NCBI GenBank assembly: GCA_934462925.1 | Contig: CAKSIT010000013.1 | Location: forward strand, 16,856 to 80,855 | Origin: an uncultured Oscillospiraceae bacterium | GTDB taxonomy: Bacteria; Bacillota; Clostridia; Oscillospirales; Ruminococcaceae | DNA length: 64,000 bases | Direction: 5' to 3' | Part shown: positions 43,506 to 52,286 of the stretch, in pieces | Numbering within the stretch: position 1 is the stretch's first letter | Layout: every line of letters starts with the position of its first letter | Program-made: the position numbers and the translations under genes | The notes under the pieces: generated by a model | Told to the model about the DNA's origin: nothing | What the model saw: only the letters and a program-made list of their open reading frames with translations | Databases searched by the model: none

Positions 43506-45492
43506 TTTCACTATCCAATTGTGATAACATGTCAACAAGTGGCTGAGATGTTTTGTTTGCTTCAATATATTCATTATATGCTCTCAATGCATTTTCAATG
43601 AGTTGCTGATAAGTAACAATGCGTGCATGATAAGGCTCCAATGATTTGGCTAGGAGTAGTTGATCACTAATATTTGTATTATTATCAATTGGTTTCCCAA
43701 TTATAAAGAGAATTTCAAACGAAAAGTTTGAACCACAAGTTTGTTCCAATGCTTTTGACAGTGCATCATGATATTTAACTATTTGAGTAAATGCCTCGGA
43801 CTTTTTTACAACCCTATCAGCCTTTTTTAATTCTATTATTATATGCTTATTGGCTGCTAATCTATACCCTAAGTCAAGTCTGCTCTTCTTTTCTTCTTCT
43901 GTAAGGGTCTCCACTTCCGTTTTTAAAGCGTTCATAACTGTTTTTTCCATATATTCGCTGTTGCGTACACGTTCCCACGATGGGTCAAGCAGCCAAAGAT
44001 GATTGAATAAATATTGTTGAATTACTCTTTCGAGAGATTGATTATCATCAATAATCTCACGAAACTTATTTATTATTTGAATCCTTTCTTTAATAATTTG
44101 ATAATACAAAGTTGCTTCAATATCATCCATACCTACACAAATGTCTTTGAACAGTTCAAAATTGGAAGGATCTATCTTATCAATAGCACTAAGGTGTTGG
44201 GAATATCTGAGTTTTTCAAAAGCTAGAATGCTGTATTTTAAAATTTCTCGCTTCTTATTATCATCGGCAATAATCTGATTAATTTTGCCAAACATTTTTT
44301 TTGCATAATTTTTATCATCACCCTTTAATTGCCCTAACCATGTGTCAATTACTGGCAACAATTCTCTGGCTTTATCTTCCCCGTAGTTATTTCGGAGTTC
44401 TGTCCATTTATTCTGAATGTATTTTAATTCATTGTAAATAAAATTTCTAAGTGCAATGAAACGTTCATCGTCATGCCTGTATTCTTGACGATTACTTGTT
44501 GCCATGTCTTCAAAATTGTCATCATCAAAAAAATCAGCATTTATTTCGCCAATTAAATATTTGGAATATAATCCGCCTTCAGAGTATTCCGAAAGAATGT
44601 CCTCTTGCCCTAATTTCCCTCTGACTAATATGACTATTTTATTTAAATTATCGTTTTCGTCTTTTAAGTCTCCTGACGCCTCTACTGAACCAATCCAACC
44701 AGAAATAGTATATTTTTTATTGCCTATAACAATAATATTATCACGATGTTCTTTATAAGTTAATTTGTCGCAAAAAGTCGAAAATTTTTCACTTTCTTTT
44801 CCGTAAAACCAAATATATCTAATCTTATGAAAATAGTCCCTGTCACTTATGGATACTTCTTTCCCATTGACAAATACCTGAAAATGATTTTCGCTGCCTA
44901 TTATTCCGAATCGTCTAGCAACTCGTTTTTTGATATATTCTGCTGTCAAAGAAGATGTATTTTTCTTAAGCTTTTTTAAAACGATTTTCGTTCCAAAGTG
45001 ATTAAGAATTTTATCATCTACTTCAAGTACTTCTGGATTGTATGCAGTAGACTTATTGGAATCCATCTCGCTTTTTATTGATGACTCAATTTCTGCACTA
45101 TCCATACGAAATGCATTAAATTCGCAATTGTTGTCGTCTATCATTTTTCTGGAATAAACATCAATTTCTTGAGATATAGAAAACATCGAAAGTTTTCCAA
45201 TTCCTTTTCTTCCCATATATGGGCGTTTATAGATAGGGGAAAAAAGTGAACTTTCTCTTTTTCTATGTCCTACATAAAGAAACTTTTTGTTTATGTCATC
45301 AGCACTCATTCCGCAACCATTGTCTTCAATTGTTATTTTGTCATTATCAACATAAATATGAACCTCAGTTGCATCTGCGTCCCAAGAATTGGCAACAATT
45401 TCAGATAAAACGGCAGGAATATTGCTATACAGATTTATACCTAGATGATTAAGCACATTCAAGCTAAGCGACATAGTAAATTTGTGATCCAT
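43486..45492 (-). CDS. GHKL (MORC-type) ATPase with C-terminal nuclease motif, likely restriction subunit
   Basis: About 668 residues; start 45492 chosen for AAGGAGG eight bases upstream. The N-terminus has the Bergerat ATP-binding motifs: EIVANSWDAD near 31-40, DNGCGM near 57-62 and GRKGIGK near 94-100. Near the C-terminus RLDLGY (about 536) and HIIIELKKAD (about 550-559) form a D...ExK arrangement typical of PD-(D/E)xK nucleases. GHKL/MORC-like ATPases next to C5-methylases are known as restriction components in bacteria. It lies 13 bases downstream of the methylase and is AT-rich relative to the element. It would cut unmodified incoming DNA; site specificity unknown. Confidence 0.8.
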   Translation of the reverse strand: MDHKFTMSLSLNVLNHLGINLYSNIPAVLSEIVANSWDADATEVHIYVDNDKITIEDNGCGMSADDINKKFLYVGHRKRESSLFSPIYKRPYMGRKGIGKLSMFSISQEIDVYSRKMIDDNNCEFNAFRMDSAEIESSIKSEMDSNKSTAYNPEVLEVDDKILNHFGTKIVLKKLKKNTSSLTAEYIKKRVARRFGIIGSENHFQVFVNGKEVSISDRDYFHKIRYIWFYGKESEKFSTFCDKLTYKEHRDNIIVIGNKKYTISGWIGSVEASGDLKDENDNLNKIVILVRGKLGQEDILSEYSEGGLYSKYLIGEINADFFDDDNFEDMATSNRQEYRHDDERFIALRNFIYNELKYIQNKWTELRNNYGEDKARELLPVIDTWLGQLKGDDKNYAKKMFGKINQIIADDNKKREILKYSILAFEKLRYSQHLSAIDKIDPSNFELFKDICVGMDDIEATLYYQIIKERIQIINKFREIIDDNQSLERVIQQYLFNHLWLLDPSWERVRNSEYMEKTVMNALKTEVETLTEEEKKSRLDLGYRLAANKHIIIELKKADRVVKKSEAFTQIVKYHDALSKALEQTCGSNFSFEILFIIGKPIDNNTNISDQLLLAKSLEPYHARIVTYQQLIENALRAYNEYIEANKTSQPLVDMLSQLDSETTSDHE

Positions 45493-45505
45493 AATAAAAT
45501 CCTCC

Positions 45506-46555
45506 TTAACCAATCAGCCCGTGTTCAGCTAAATGACGACTTATAGAAATACCTATAACCTCTCCTAATCGTACTGGAACAGCATTACCAATTTGTCTAG
45601 CAATATCGTTAAATGAGTAATTCTCGTTTGGGTTGATAAAAATATAATTTTTGGGGAAAGTTTGCAGTAATGCACCTTCCCGTAATGATAAAGCTCGATC
45701 CTGTTCAGGATGCCCAAATCTTCCTGTACCGTAATTGTAAAATTGTGTTGTGATAGTGGGGCCAATTTGCCCCCAAGTCATACGGCCATATACTGAACTA
45801 TACGACTGCCCCGATTTTTTTTTGTGACAGTTACATCTTAAATTAGTAGGCCAATCCCTCCAAGTCCCTCCTGGCCAAGAGTGACGTATTCTTTGAAGAT
45901 TTAAATCCGAAAGTCCAGCTGCTCTGTGCAAGGGGTCATTATCATCTACATCCCCAGCAGCAATAGGAGGCAGATTTCCTATAAAGTCTCGTAAATGAAT
46001 ATCTTCCCTTTTATGAGTAGGTTCAATTATACGAATAGGTCCGAGATTTGAGGCAATAAGGACAAATCTTCGACGACTTTGCGGTATTCCATAATCTGGA
46101 CAATATATTACACGATAATCTTCTTGATACCCGTTTTCCTTGAGTATTTTTAGAAATTCAAAAAAAATTCTTGTATTTTTGATTTGAGGAACATTTTCCA
46201 TTGATAATATACTAGGACGGACTTGACGAATAATCCTTCCGTATTCAAGAAGTAAATCGTACTTTTCGTCTAGAGCATTGGCTTCTCCATATTTTGAACG
46301 CATCTGTGAGAACGGTTGGCACGGAGCGCATCCTACCAAAATTTTTGTTGCTTCATTAGCATATAAGTTGGTTATCTCTTCGCCACTAACATCTCGAATA
46401 TTTCTAATATTATATGTAACATGATTGTTATACTCATAAGCGTATTGACAGGTTGGATCAATGTCAAAGCCTGCAATTACATTTAACCCCGAATTTATTA
46501 GACCTCTAGTTAACCCACCTATTCCACAAAACAGATCAATAATTTGCACTGGCAT
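45506..46555 (-). CDS. DNA C5-cytosine methyltransferase
   Basis: A 349-residue methylase: motif I DLFCGIGG (7-14), catalytic motif IV GCAPCQPF (75-82), motif VI MENVP (119-123), motif VIII PQSRRRFV and motif X-type RQIGNAVP near the end. The target-recognition region is short (about residues 220-270), including RCNCHKKKSGQSY with a Cys/His cluster. It should protect the element and host from the nuclease encoded next. Transcribed from a promoter at 46612-46640. The specificity cannot be read from the sequence. Confidence 0.93.
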   Translation of the reverse strand: MPVQIIDLFCGIGGLTRGLINSGLNVIAGFDIDPTCQYAYEYNNHVTYNIRNIRDVSGEEITNLYANEATKILVGCAPCQPFSQMRSKYGEANALDEKYDLLLEYGRIIRQVRPSILSMENVPQIKNTRIFFEFLKILKENGYQEDYRVIYCPDYGIPQSRRRFVLIASNLGPIRIIEPTHKREDIHLRDFIGNLPPIAAGDVDDNDPLHRAAGLSDLNLQRIRHSWPGGTWRDWPTNLRCNCHKKKSGQSYSSVYGRMTWGQIGPTITTQFYNYGTGRFGHPEQDRALSLREGALLQTFPKNYIFINPNENYSFNDIARQIGNAVPVRLGEVIGISISRHLAEHGLIG

Positions 46556-46611
46556 GTTTATCCGGCCTTTCTTTCCTTAAAATAAAACGGGTTAAAAGTT
46601 TTATATCTGTT

Positions 46612-46640
46612 ATTATAACATATTTAAAAGCCTTATGCAA
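46612..46640 (-). promoter_or_regulatory. Promoter of the methylase-nuclease operon
   Basis: On the minus strand: TTGCAT (46640-46635), 17 bases, TATAAT (46617-46612), about 57 bases before the methylase start. Confidence 0.75.
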
Positions 46641-46772
46641 CCACATTTTTAATTTTATTTGGTGGAAAGCACTAAATACCCAACCGTGACGCTCCCTACC
46701 CTTTGTTTTCTCATGTATATAATGCACAAAAACGCTATAAAAGAATCGTGAATAATTGTGTGCCAAAAAACA

Positions 46773-46801
46773 TTGACAAAGGCAGGAAAATGAAGTATAA
46801 T
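46773..46801 (+). promoter_or_regulatory. Consensus promoter with no gene downstream
   Basis: TTGACA (46773-46778), exactly 17 bases, TATAAT (46796-46801). The next 245 bases contain no credible gene and end at a terminator. Confidence 0.75.
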
Positions 46802-46807
46802 AAATGT

Positions 46808-47052
46808 AGTGGTTGAAAATAAACACCAATAGGCTTCCATGAATTTCATTTTCACGCAAGCCGATTAAGTATTCTGTTTTTAACACCTGCAATCCGTGTG
46901 CGTGTGGACACACACACACGGACGACCGAGAGGATACGCCAATATCCAAACGGCTTTTACAGATGCCATCTGTGCGCTTTCTTCACGGTCAGCGCTTAGA
47001 TACACTTTTCTTGTGAGAGCGTTTGGACAAGTGTCTGAACGTTCTCTTTTTT
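46808..47052 (+). ncRNA. Candidate structured RNA of about 245 nt
   Basis: Framed by the consensus promoter at 46773 and the terminator at 47015-47052. Inside is a stable hairpin with 12-base arms CCGTGTGCGTGT and ACACACACACGG (46894-46921) and further pairing potential. It does not look like tmRNA, RNase P RNA or SRP RNA. It could be a regulatory RNA of the element or a leader whose gene was lost. Inferred from signals only. Confidence 0.4.
47015..47052 (+). terminator. Strong terminator of the candidate RNA
   Basis: GAGAGCGTT / AACGTTCTC (one G-U), an internal TG/TG mismatch, GACA/TGTC, two-base loop, then TTTTTT. Confidence 0.78.
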
Positions 47053-47402
47053 GCTTATTACCGCTTCCCGGCGGTAATAATACAAATTGAATGCCACCAC
47101 GCAATAACAGATGTTGCCTTGTCCTTAGGACTCCGCCATGAAACGAGCGAGTATGACGGCTGTGAAGCCGGCTATACAGAGGGATTACACCAACGTCAGC
47201 GTTTCCCGATTAAGCGGGAAGCCTCAGCTTGATAACGATAGCTGCTGTCCGAACTGGCGGAAAGGAAAGACGAGCGAGCAGGGAAGAACCTGACTGCGTT
47301 CTGCGAATGTGCGTGTAGGTGGAAGTAACCGAATATTCTCGTTGCTGCGGCGCTGAAGATTCGCGTCCAACGCGCTGCGGCAGCGTTAATATATCACTTT
47401 AT

Positions 47403-47456
47403 ATATGACAAAGAGATTACACCACTCCTCCGAGCTGTGCAATCTGTTTGTCATAT
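47403..47456. repeat. 20-bp inverted repeat adjoining the tRNA 3' end
   Basis: Arms 47403-47422 and 47437-47456 match at 18 of 20 positions around a 14-base loop (ATATGACAAA...TTTGTCATAT). It ends two bases from the tRNA CCA. It may be an integrase arm or core region, or an RNA hairpin at the 3' side of the tRNA transcript. Confidence 0.6.
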
Positions 47457-47458
47457 GT

Positions 47459-47535
<77 letters not shown>

Positions 47536-47569
47536 ATATAATAACCTTGCACTTCCTGAGTGCTTATTT

Positions 47570-47598
47570 ATTATATCACATTGCGGAGCGTTTGTCAA
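47570..47598 (-). promoter_or_regulatory. Promoter of tRNA-fMet
   Basis: On the minus strand: TTGACA (47598-47593), 17 bases, TATAAT (47575-47570), both perfect consensus, 34 bases before the tRNA. Confidence 0.88.
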
Positions 47599-47635
47599 GG
47601 GGTTTTCAAAAAATATTTTCGACCATTTTCTCCCA

Positions 47636-48847
47636 TCACTGATTCAGCCTGAAATGAACGGGAATGCCGTTTCTGAACTCTATCTGCGGCTCGCCCTGAA
47701 TAAGCGGCAGGAAGTAGTTGAGCGCGTCTATAGTCACGTTGTTGCCCTCGGCGTTTATCCACTCGCGCGGGAATTTTTTCTCGCAGTTTGCCACCTTTGC
47801 GATATCCGCGCTTACTATCTCAACGCGGTAGGGGTCGTTGCTTATGCGCTTGAACGCCATCATCACGCCGCTTTTGCCCTCGCTGAGCGCCGCGATTACC
47901 GCCGCCCTGCCTATGCGCTCCGCCTCGGTAAGGTCCGTCCACGAGGCTATGTGCGAACTGCACCGCTGCATAACGTTAAGCTCTATCGAGCGCACCTTGC
48001 AGCCGATGTTGTCCTGCGTGAACTTTTCAAGGTACTTGCCTATGCCAGACAGGTACTTATGACCGAACGCGTCCGTAAGCTCCGAGGAGATACCCACGCT
48101 CTCGCACTTTATGCCCTCAGATACCGCCGCGATTACCGCCTTGTAGCGGCTTTGCGCCTGCTTTACGTCCGCAATGAACTTTTCGAGCGTGAAGTCGCCC
48201 TCTGGCAGGTAAATCATGTGCGGTGCGGGTTCGCCGTTGGCGCGCAGCACGCAGGAGGACGCCGCAAGCCACCCCGCGTCGCGCCCCATTATCTCAACTA
48301 TCGTGACCGACGGAATGGAGTACACGCGGCTGTCGCGTATTATCTCCTGCAACGACGTCGCAACGTATTTCGCCGCAGACCCGAACCCGGGGGTGTGGTC
48401 GGTTTCGGTAACGTCGTTGTCAATCGTTTTGGGGACGCCCACTACCTTTATGTCAACGTTTTTTGCCCTGAAATAGCGGTCGAGTTTCATTACCGTGTCC
48501 ATGCTGTCGTTGCCGCCGATGTAGAAAAACGCGCGTATATTGCGTTTTCTGAACGTTTCGAGTATCTTAAGGTAGGCGCTTTCGTCCTCGTTATAGTCCT
48601 TAAGCTTGTAGCGGCAGCTGCCGAGTATCGTAGACGGCGTTTTCATAAGCAGCTGCTTGTCATGCTCGTCCATTATAATGCTGCGCAGGTTTATCAGCCT
48701 GTCGCCGATAATACCCTCGATTCCGTTTTCCGAGCCGAAAATGTCGTCCACCTCGGGGAAGCCCTCCGCGCCCGAAAAAACTCCCGCAAGCGACGCGTTT
48801 ATCGCCGCCGTAGGTCCGCCAGACTGTGCAACCGCAACATTGAACAT
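47636..48847 (-). CDS. pfp: Pyrophosphate-dependent 6-phosphofructokinase
   Basis: About 403 residues; start 48847 chosen for GGAGG upstream. The PFK fold motifs are AQSGGPTAAINAS at the start, GGNDSMDT and PKTIDNDV in the middle and EIMGRDAGWLAA later. The Asp after GGN (the position of Gly104 in E. coli PFK) together with Lys in PKTIDND (position 124) is the signature of pyrophosphate use instead of ATP. It catalyses the reversible phosphorylation of fructose 6-phosphate in glycolysis. A second, ATP-like PFK lies just upstream, giving the cell both routes. Confidence 0.88.
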   Translation of the reverse strand: MFNVAVAQSGGPTAAINASLAGVFSGAEGFPEVDDIFGSENGIEGIIGDRLINLRSIIMDEHDKQLLMKTPSTILGSCRYKLKDYNEDESAYLKILETFRKRNIRAFFYIGGNDSMDTVMKLDRYFRAKNVDIKVVGVPKTIDNDVTETDHTPGFGSAAKYVATSLQEIIRDSRVYSIPSVTIVEIMGRDAGWLAASSCVLRANGEPAPHMIYLPEGDFTLEKFIADVKQAQSRYKAVIAAVSEGIKCESVGISSELTDAFGHKYLSGIGKYLEKFTQDNIGCKVRSIELNVMQRCSSHIASWTDLTEAERIGRAAVIAALSEGKSGVMMAFKRISNDPYRVEIVSADIAKVANCEKKFPREWINAEGNNVTIDALNYFLPLIQGEPQIEFRNGIPVHFRLNQ

Positions 48848-48948
48848 ACAACATATCCTCCGCATATTTTTTTGAAACCTTTATTATTATACTGCATAGG
48901 ATAAGAAAATGCAATAGTCTGGGAAAATAATTATATAAAATTTCTGCA

Positions 48949-48978
48949 CAAAAAACCGCCCGAAAACCATCGGGCGGT
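48949..48978 (-). terminator. Terminator after the second phosphofructokinase
   Basis: On the minus strand: ACCGCCCGA, six-base loop, TCGGGCGGT, then TTTTTT. It lies between the two PFK genes and makes them separate units. Confidence 0.85.
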
Positions 48979-49001
48979 TGTTGATTGTGACATTTTCTTT
49001 A

Positions 49002-50087
49002 TCAGTCGCCGAAAGAAATGCCGATGTCCTTTGCAGTCTGCACCATTTTGCAGTCTGCGGGGACGAATTTTGTTTTCATTGCAACGTCGCCGAGCGGGTT
49101 CTGGGTGATTTTGCCGTCAACCATAGCTACGGTGTAGCCGAACTTCTGCTGCTTGAGCAGCAGCGCCGCGTGCGCGCCGAATTGCGTTGCAAGTATCCTG
49201 TCGTATGCCGAGGGGCTGCCGCCGCGCAGAATATGCCCGGGAACTACCGTGCGCGTTTCAAGCCCCGTTTTCGCCTGAATATCACGTGCAATACGCGCTG
49301 TAGCGGTGGTTTCGCCCCTGTCCGCGCGAGCTTTTGCGCGCTCTTTTTTCTTAAGCTTTGCTTCCTCAATATCGAAGCAGCCCTCCGCAACGGCGAGTAT
49401 GGAGAACGCCTTGCCCGCGTCCGCGCGCTTCTGGCAGGCTTCGGCTACCTTGTCGATATTGTAGGGTATCTCGGGCAGCAGGATTATGTCCGCGCCGCCC
49501 GCAAGCCCGCTGTAAAGCGTGAGCCAGCCCGCCTTGTTGCCCATTATCTCAATAACCATAATGCGGCTGTGCGAGTTTGCCGTGGTGTGTATCCTGTCGA
49601 TAACCTCCGTGCCTATGTCTACAGCGGTGTGGAAGCCGAACGTAACGTCCGTGCCGAAGATATCGTTGTCTATCGTTTTGGGCAGGCCGATAACGTTCAG
49701 CCCCTCGACAGAGAGCATATTTGCGGTTTTGTGCGTGCCGTTGCCGCCGAGCGTGAACAGGCAGTCGAGCTTCAGGTCCTTGTAGGTCTGCTTCATTTCC
49801 TTTACCTTGTCAACCTTGTCGTCCTCGATTATCTGCATCATCTTGTAGGGCGTGCGCTTTGTGCCGAGTATAGTGCCGCCCGTTGTGAGGATTCCCGAGA
49901 AATCCGACGGCTGCATCTGCTTGTAGTCGCCGTGAATAAGTCCGTGGTAACCGTTTTGTATGCCGATTATCTCCACCTTGTCCTCGCCGAACGCCTCGTA
50001 GGTCGCCTTTGCAACGCCGCGAATGGTGGCGTTAAGTCCCGGGCAGTCGCCGCCGCTTGTAAGAATGCCGATTTTAAGCTTTCCCAT
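49002..50087 (-). CDS. pfkA: 6-phosphofructokinase, probably ATP-dependent
   Basis: A 361-residue PFK (GGAGG upstream). Motifs: LTSGGDCPGLNATIRG, TLGGNGTHKTA, GLPKTIDNDIFGTD, EIMGNKAGWLTL. Gly at the position equivalent to E. coli 104 (GGNGT) favours ATP, while Lys at 124 (PKTIDND) is the type seen in group III enzymes that use ATP. A charged insert (KLKKKERAKARADRGE) near residue 245 is unusual. Allosteric control cannot be judged. Cytoplasmic glycolysis enzyme. Confidence 0.88.
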   Translation of the reverse strand: MGKLKIGILTSGGDCPGLNATIRGVAKATYEAFGEDKVEIIGIQNGYHGLIHGDYKQMQPSDFSGILTTGGTILGTKRTPYKMMQIIEDDKVDKVKEMKQTYKDLKLDCLFTLGGNGTHKTANMLSVEGLNVIGLPKTIDNDIFGTDVTFGFHTAVDIGTEVIDRIHTTANSHSRIMVIEIMGNKAGWLTLYSGLAGGADIILLPEIPYNIDKVAEACQKRADAGKAFSILAVAEGCFDIEEAKLKKKERAKARADRGETTATARIARDIQAKTGLETRTVVPGHILRGGSPSAYDRILATQFGAHAALLLKQQKFGYTVAMVDGKITQNPLGDVAMKTKFVPADCKMVQTAKDIGISFGD

Positions 50088-50136
50088 GATTATTACCTCC
50101 GTATCTTTTCGGCAGGCTTTGCGCCGCCGTATTGTG

Positions 50137-51114
50137 CTATTTTGTGAGCGTTTTGAGCCTGTTATCCGTCCCGCAGAACATAAGCGCGTTAAGGCTTAGC
50201 AGCCGCGAGCATATCCTGTCCTGATACCGCGCCCTTAGCTGCGGCAGGGTGAGGTTTGTGCTGACTATAAGCGGAATGCCCCTGTTCATGCGGGCGTTTA
50301 TTATCTCGTAGAGCTGCGAGGTGTTGCGCTCCGTGCTGTTCTCCGCGCCGAGGTCGTCGAGGATAAGCAGGTCGCAGCCCGTAAGCAGCGACATCGTGTC
50401 CCCGCTTGAACGCCCGAACTGCTCGTTGTCGAGCATTCTCAAAAGCTCGGGCGCAGAGCCGTAGATTACGCTGTAGCCCCTCTCGATAACGCGGTTTGCA
50501 ACGGCGAGCGAGAGGTGCGTTTTGCCAAGCCCCGTAGCGCCCGACATAAGCAGCCCGCGTCCGCTGCCGTCAAAGCTTTCGGCGTATTCCACGCATTCTG
50601 CGAAGTTGCGCTTCATCGTGGCGCGGATATTCTGCTTCAGCAGGTCGTCCACAGCGTCGGGGTAAAGCGACAGGTCGAAGTCCTCGAAATGCTTCAGCTT
50701 CATCGGCGACTGGTCGTTAAGCTCCTTTGAAGCCGCCGCGTACACAAGCTTCATAAAGCACCCGCACCACTTGCCGCCGCGGCAGCCCTCGTCCCTGCAC
50801 TCCCTGCAGGTGTAAACGGGGGAGAGGTAGTCCTGCGCGAAGCCCGCCGCCTTAAGAAGCTCCGCCATGCTGCGCTGTATCATAAGGTTCTCGGTTTTCA
50901 GCGCCTCGAGCCGCTCGTGCGTGTCCGCGCCCTGCGCGAGAATTATCGGCACAAGCTGCGCGGAATTCGCCGCAAGGCTCTTTTCGAGCTGCGCGTACTC
51001 GGGTATTTTTTTCGCCACGGTCATTCGGCGGAAGTTTTCCTCCGCCCTGTTTGCGGCTCTGCGCGCTTCAAGCGCGGCGTGCGCCGCCTCGTAGTATTTT
51101 TCCTTAAGTGCCAT
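50137..51114 (-). CDS. DnaC/DnaI-like helicase loader ATPase
   Basis: A 325-residue AAA+ protein: a helical N-terminus, a zinc-type cluster (CRECRDEGCRGGKWCGC, near residue 100-116), Walker A SGATGLGKTHLS near 190, and Walker B LLILDDLGAEN near 250. DnaI/DnaC-type proteins load the replicative helicase. The gene follows the DnaD-domain gene after about nine bases; this pairing is usual in Clostridia. Confidence 0.88.
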   Translation of the reverse strand: MALKEKYYEAAHAALEARRAANRAEENFRRMTVAKKIPEYAQLEKSLAANSAQLVPIILAQGADTHERLEALKTENLMIQRSMAELLKAAGFAQDYLSPVYTCRECRDEGCRGGKWCGCFMKLVYAAASKELNDQSPMKLKHFEDFDLSLYPDAVDDLLKQNIRATMKRNFAECVEYAESFDGSGRGLLMSGATGLGKTHLSLAVANRVIERGYSVIYGSAPELLRMLDNEQFGRSSGDTMSLLTGCDLLILDDLGAENSTERNTSQLYEIINARMNRGIPLIVSTNLTLPQLRARYQDRICSRLLSLNALMFCGTDNRLKTLTK

Positions 51115-51123
51115 AATTCTTCC

Positions 51124-52185
51124 TTAGCTGTTGTTTTTGTACTTGCTGCGTATCTGCTCCATAATGTCGTCCACATCGAACGAGGAAGCGCCCTGCGCGC
51201 CTTTCGCGCCGTCCTTGCCCTTGCGTGCGCGCTCCCATTGCTTTGCCTCGTCCTCCGCCTGCCGGGCGGTCGCCGTGCCGCTGTTGTGCCAGCTTTGCAG
51301 TATCGCGTTCATGTAGGTGAAGGGGTTGCCGCTCACGCGCTCCGCCGCGCGCTCGTAGGCCAGCATTATCATATTCGTGCCAAAGCCCCATTCGCCCGTC
51401 CACACCGAAATGAACTCGCGTTCCTTTTTCGTGAACTTAGACTGCCGCTCCATCGCCCTGCGAAGCTCCTCCTCGACGCCGCTGCGGCGTTCAAGCTCGG
51501 CAATGCGCATATCCGCAAGCTCAAAGCTGTTTATGCCGTCGTCGCTCCAGCTCTGCGCCACGGAGATGATGTATGCGGGGGTCGCCTTGTCCGCGCGAAA
51601 GCAGTATTTAAGCAGCATTACCGCAACGACCGAGGGCAGCGAGTAGGTGTCCGTAAGCGCTATTACGGTTTGCATTTCGCGGGGTTTAAGCGCGTGTCCG
51701 TAAAGCTTTTCCGCCTCCTTGAACAGCCCCGCTATCTCCTTGTCGGTGCGAATGCGCTCTGCAATATCGCCCGCGGTGTAATAAAGCCCGCCGCCGCCCA
51801 CCTTTTTTGCGGAGCTTTTCTCCGCGGAAGCGCCCTGCGCGGCGTTCTCGCCAAAGCCGCCGAGAATAAGCTGCTGCGCTGTAGCCTGTAACGGCTTGCG
51901 CTCAGCGGGGGAGAACGCGTTACGTTCCTCCGTAGCCTCCGCGCCCGCATATTTTATAAGCCCGCGCTGCACCCAGAAAAGCGCGGCGTCCTCAAGCTCG
52001 CCGCGGCTTTTCATGCCAAGCGCGTCCATCAGCTGCTCGTCAGAAAAGCTCTTGCCGCCGTGCCTTAGCATAAACAGCATAAGCTTGAGCGCGCCCGCCC
52101 CCGCGAGCCTTATGTAATTATCAACCAGTTCCGACGGGACGGCGAAAACGCTGTTCCAGCAGCCCGCGTCAAGCTTGTATTCCAT
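51124..52185 (-). CDS. DnaD-domain replication protein
   Basis: About 353 residues; ATG 52185 follows GGAGG by six bases. The N-terminal part (residues 1-80) is a winged helix-like DnaD/DnaB domain; the C-terminal part (about 260-335: EREFISVWTGEWGFGTNMIM, then NPFTYMNAILQSWHN) is the DnaD/DnaB2-type DNA-binding domain with the YxxxIL pattern. It should act with the next gene in primosome assembly. Confidence 0.84.
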   Translation of the reverse strand: MEYKLDAGCWNSVFAVPSELVDNYIRLAGAGALKLMLFMLRHGGKSFSDEQLMDALGMKSRGELEDAALFWVQRGLIKYAGAEATEERNAFSPAERKPLQATAQQLILGGFGENAAQGASAEKSSAKKVGGGGLYYTAGDIAERIRTDKEIAGLFKEAEKLYGHALKPREMQTVIALTDTYSLPSVVAVMLLKYCFRADKATPAYIISVAQSWSDDGINSFELADMRIAELERRSGVEEELRRAMERQSKFTKKEREFISVWTGEWGFGTNMIMLAYERAAERVSGNPFTYMNAILQSWHNSGTATARQAEDEAKQWERARKGKDGAKGAQGASSFDVDDIMEQIRSKYKNNS

Positions 52186-52286
52186 GCCATGCCTCCGTTC
52201 GTGAGCCTGCCGCAGGGCGGGGGGAATCCCCCGAGAAGTCCTGCGAAAGTACTCTACATATATGATACCACAAATTCCCCCATATT

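Larger units (their letters stand above)
46641..47458. other. Gene-free stretch between restriction genes and tRNA-fMet
   Basis: About 820 bases with no convincing coding region. It contains a half palindrome (46684-46696), a consensus plus-strand promoter (46773-46801), a hairpin of GT/CA alternation (46894-46921), a strong terminator (47015-47052), a hairpin with 10-bp arms TTATTACCGC/GCGGTAATAA (47055-47080) and a 20-bp inverted repeat next to the tRNA (47403-47456). Short frames near 47150-47335 look like remnants. The right end of the element probably lies here. Confidence 0.55.

Noticed and set aside
46536..46949. Minus-strand frames upstream of the methylase
   Set aside because: Low-complexity, Phe/Ile/His-rich translations from AT-rich DNA without ribosome sites; they cross the methylase promoter.
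47023..47335. Short plus-strand frames before tRNA-fMet
   Set aside because: Some fragments look protein-like (for example LSELAERKDERAGKNLTAFC), but stops break them on every side; treated as possible remnants, not genes.
46808..47458. tmRNA, RNase P RNA or SRP RNA in the gene-free stretch
   Set aside because: None of their conserved cores is visible, and the promoter-terminator unit is too short for the first two.
47654..48904. Long plus-strand frames opposite the phosphofructokinase genes (also 48978-50147)
   Set aside because: They mirror the true genes on the other strand, are rich in Arg, Val, Tyr and Ala from GC bias, and have no ribosome site or domain.
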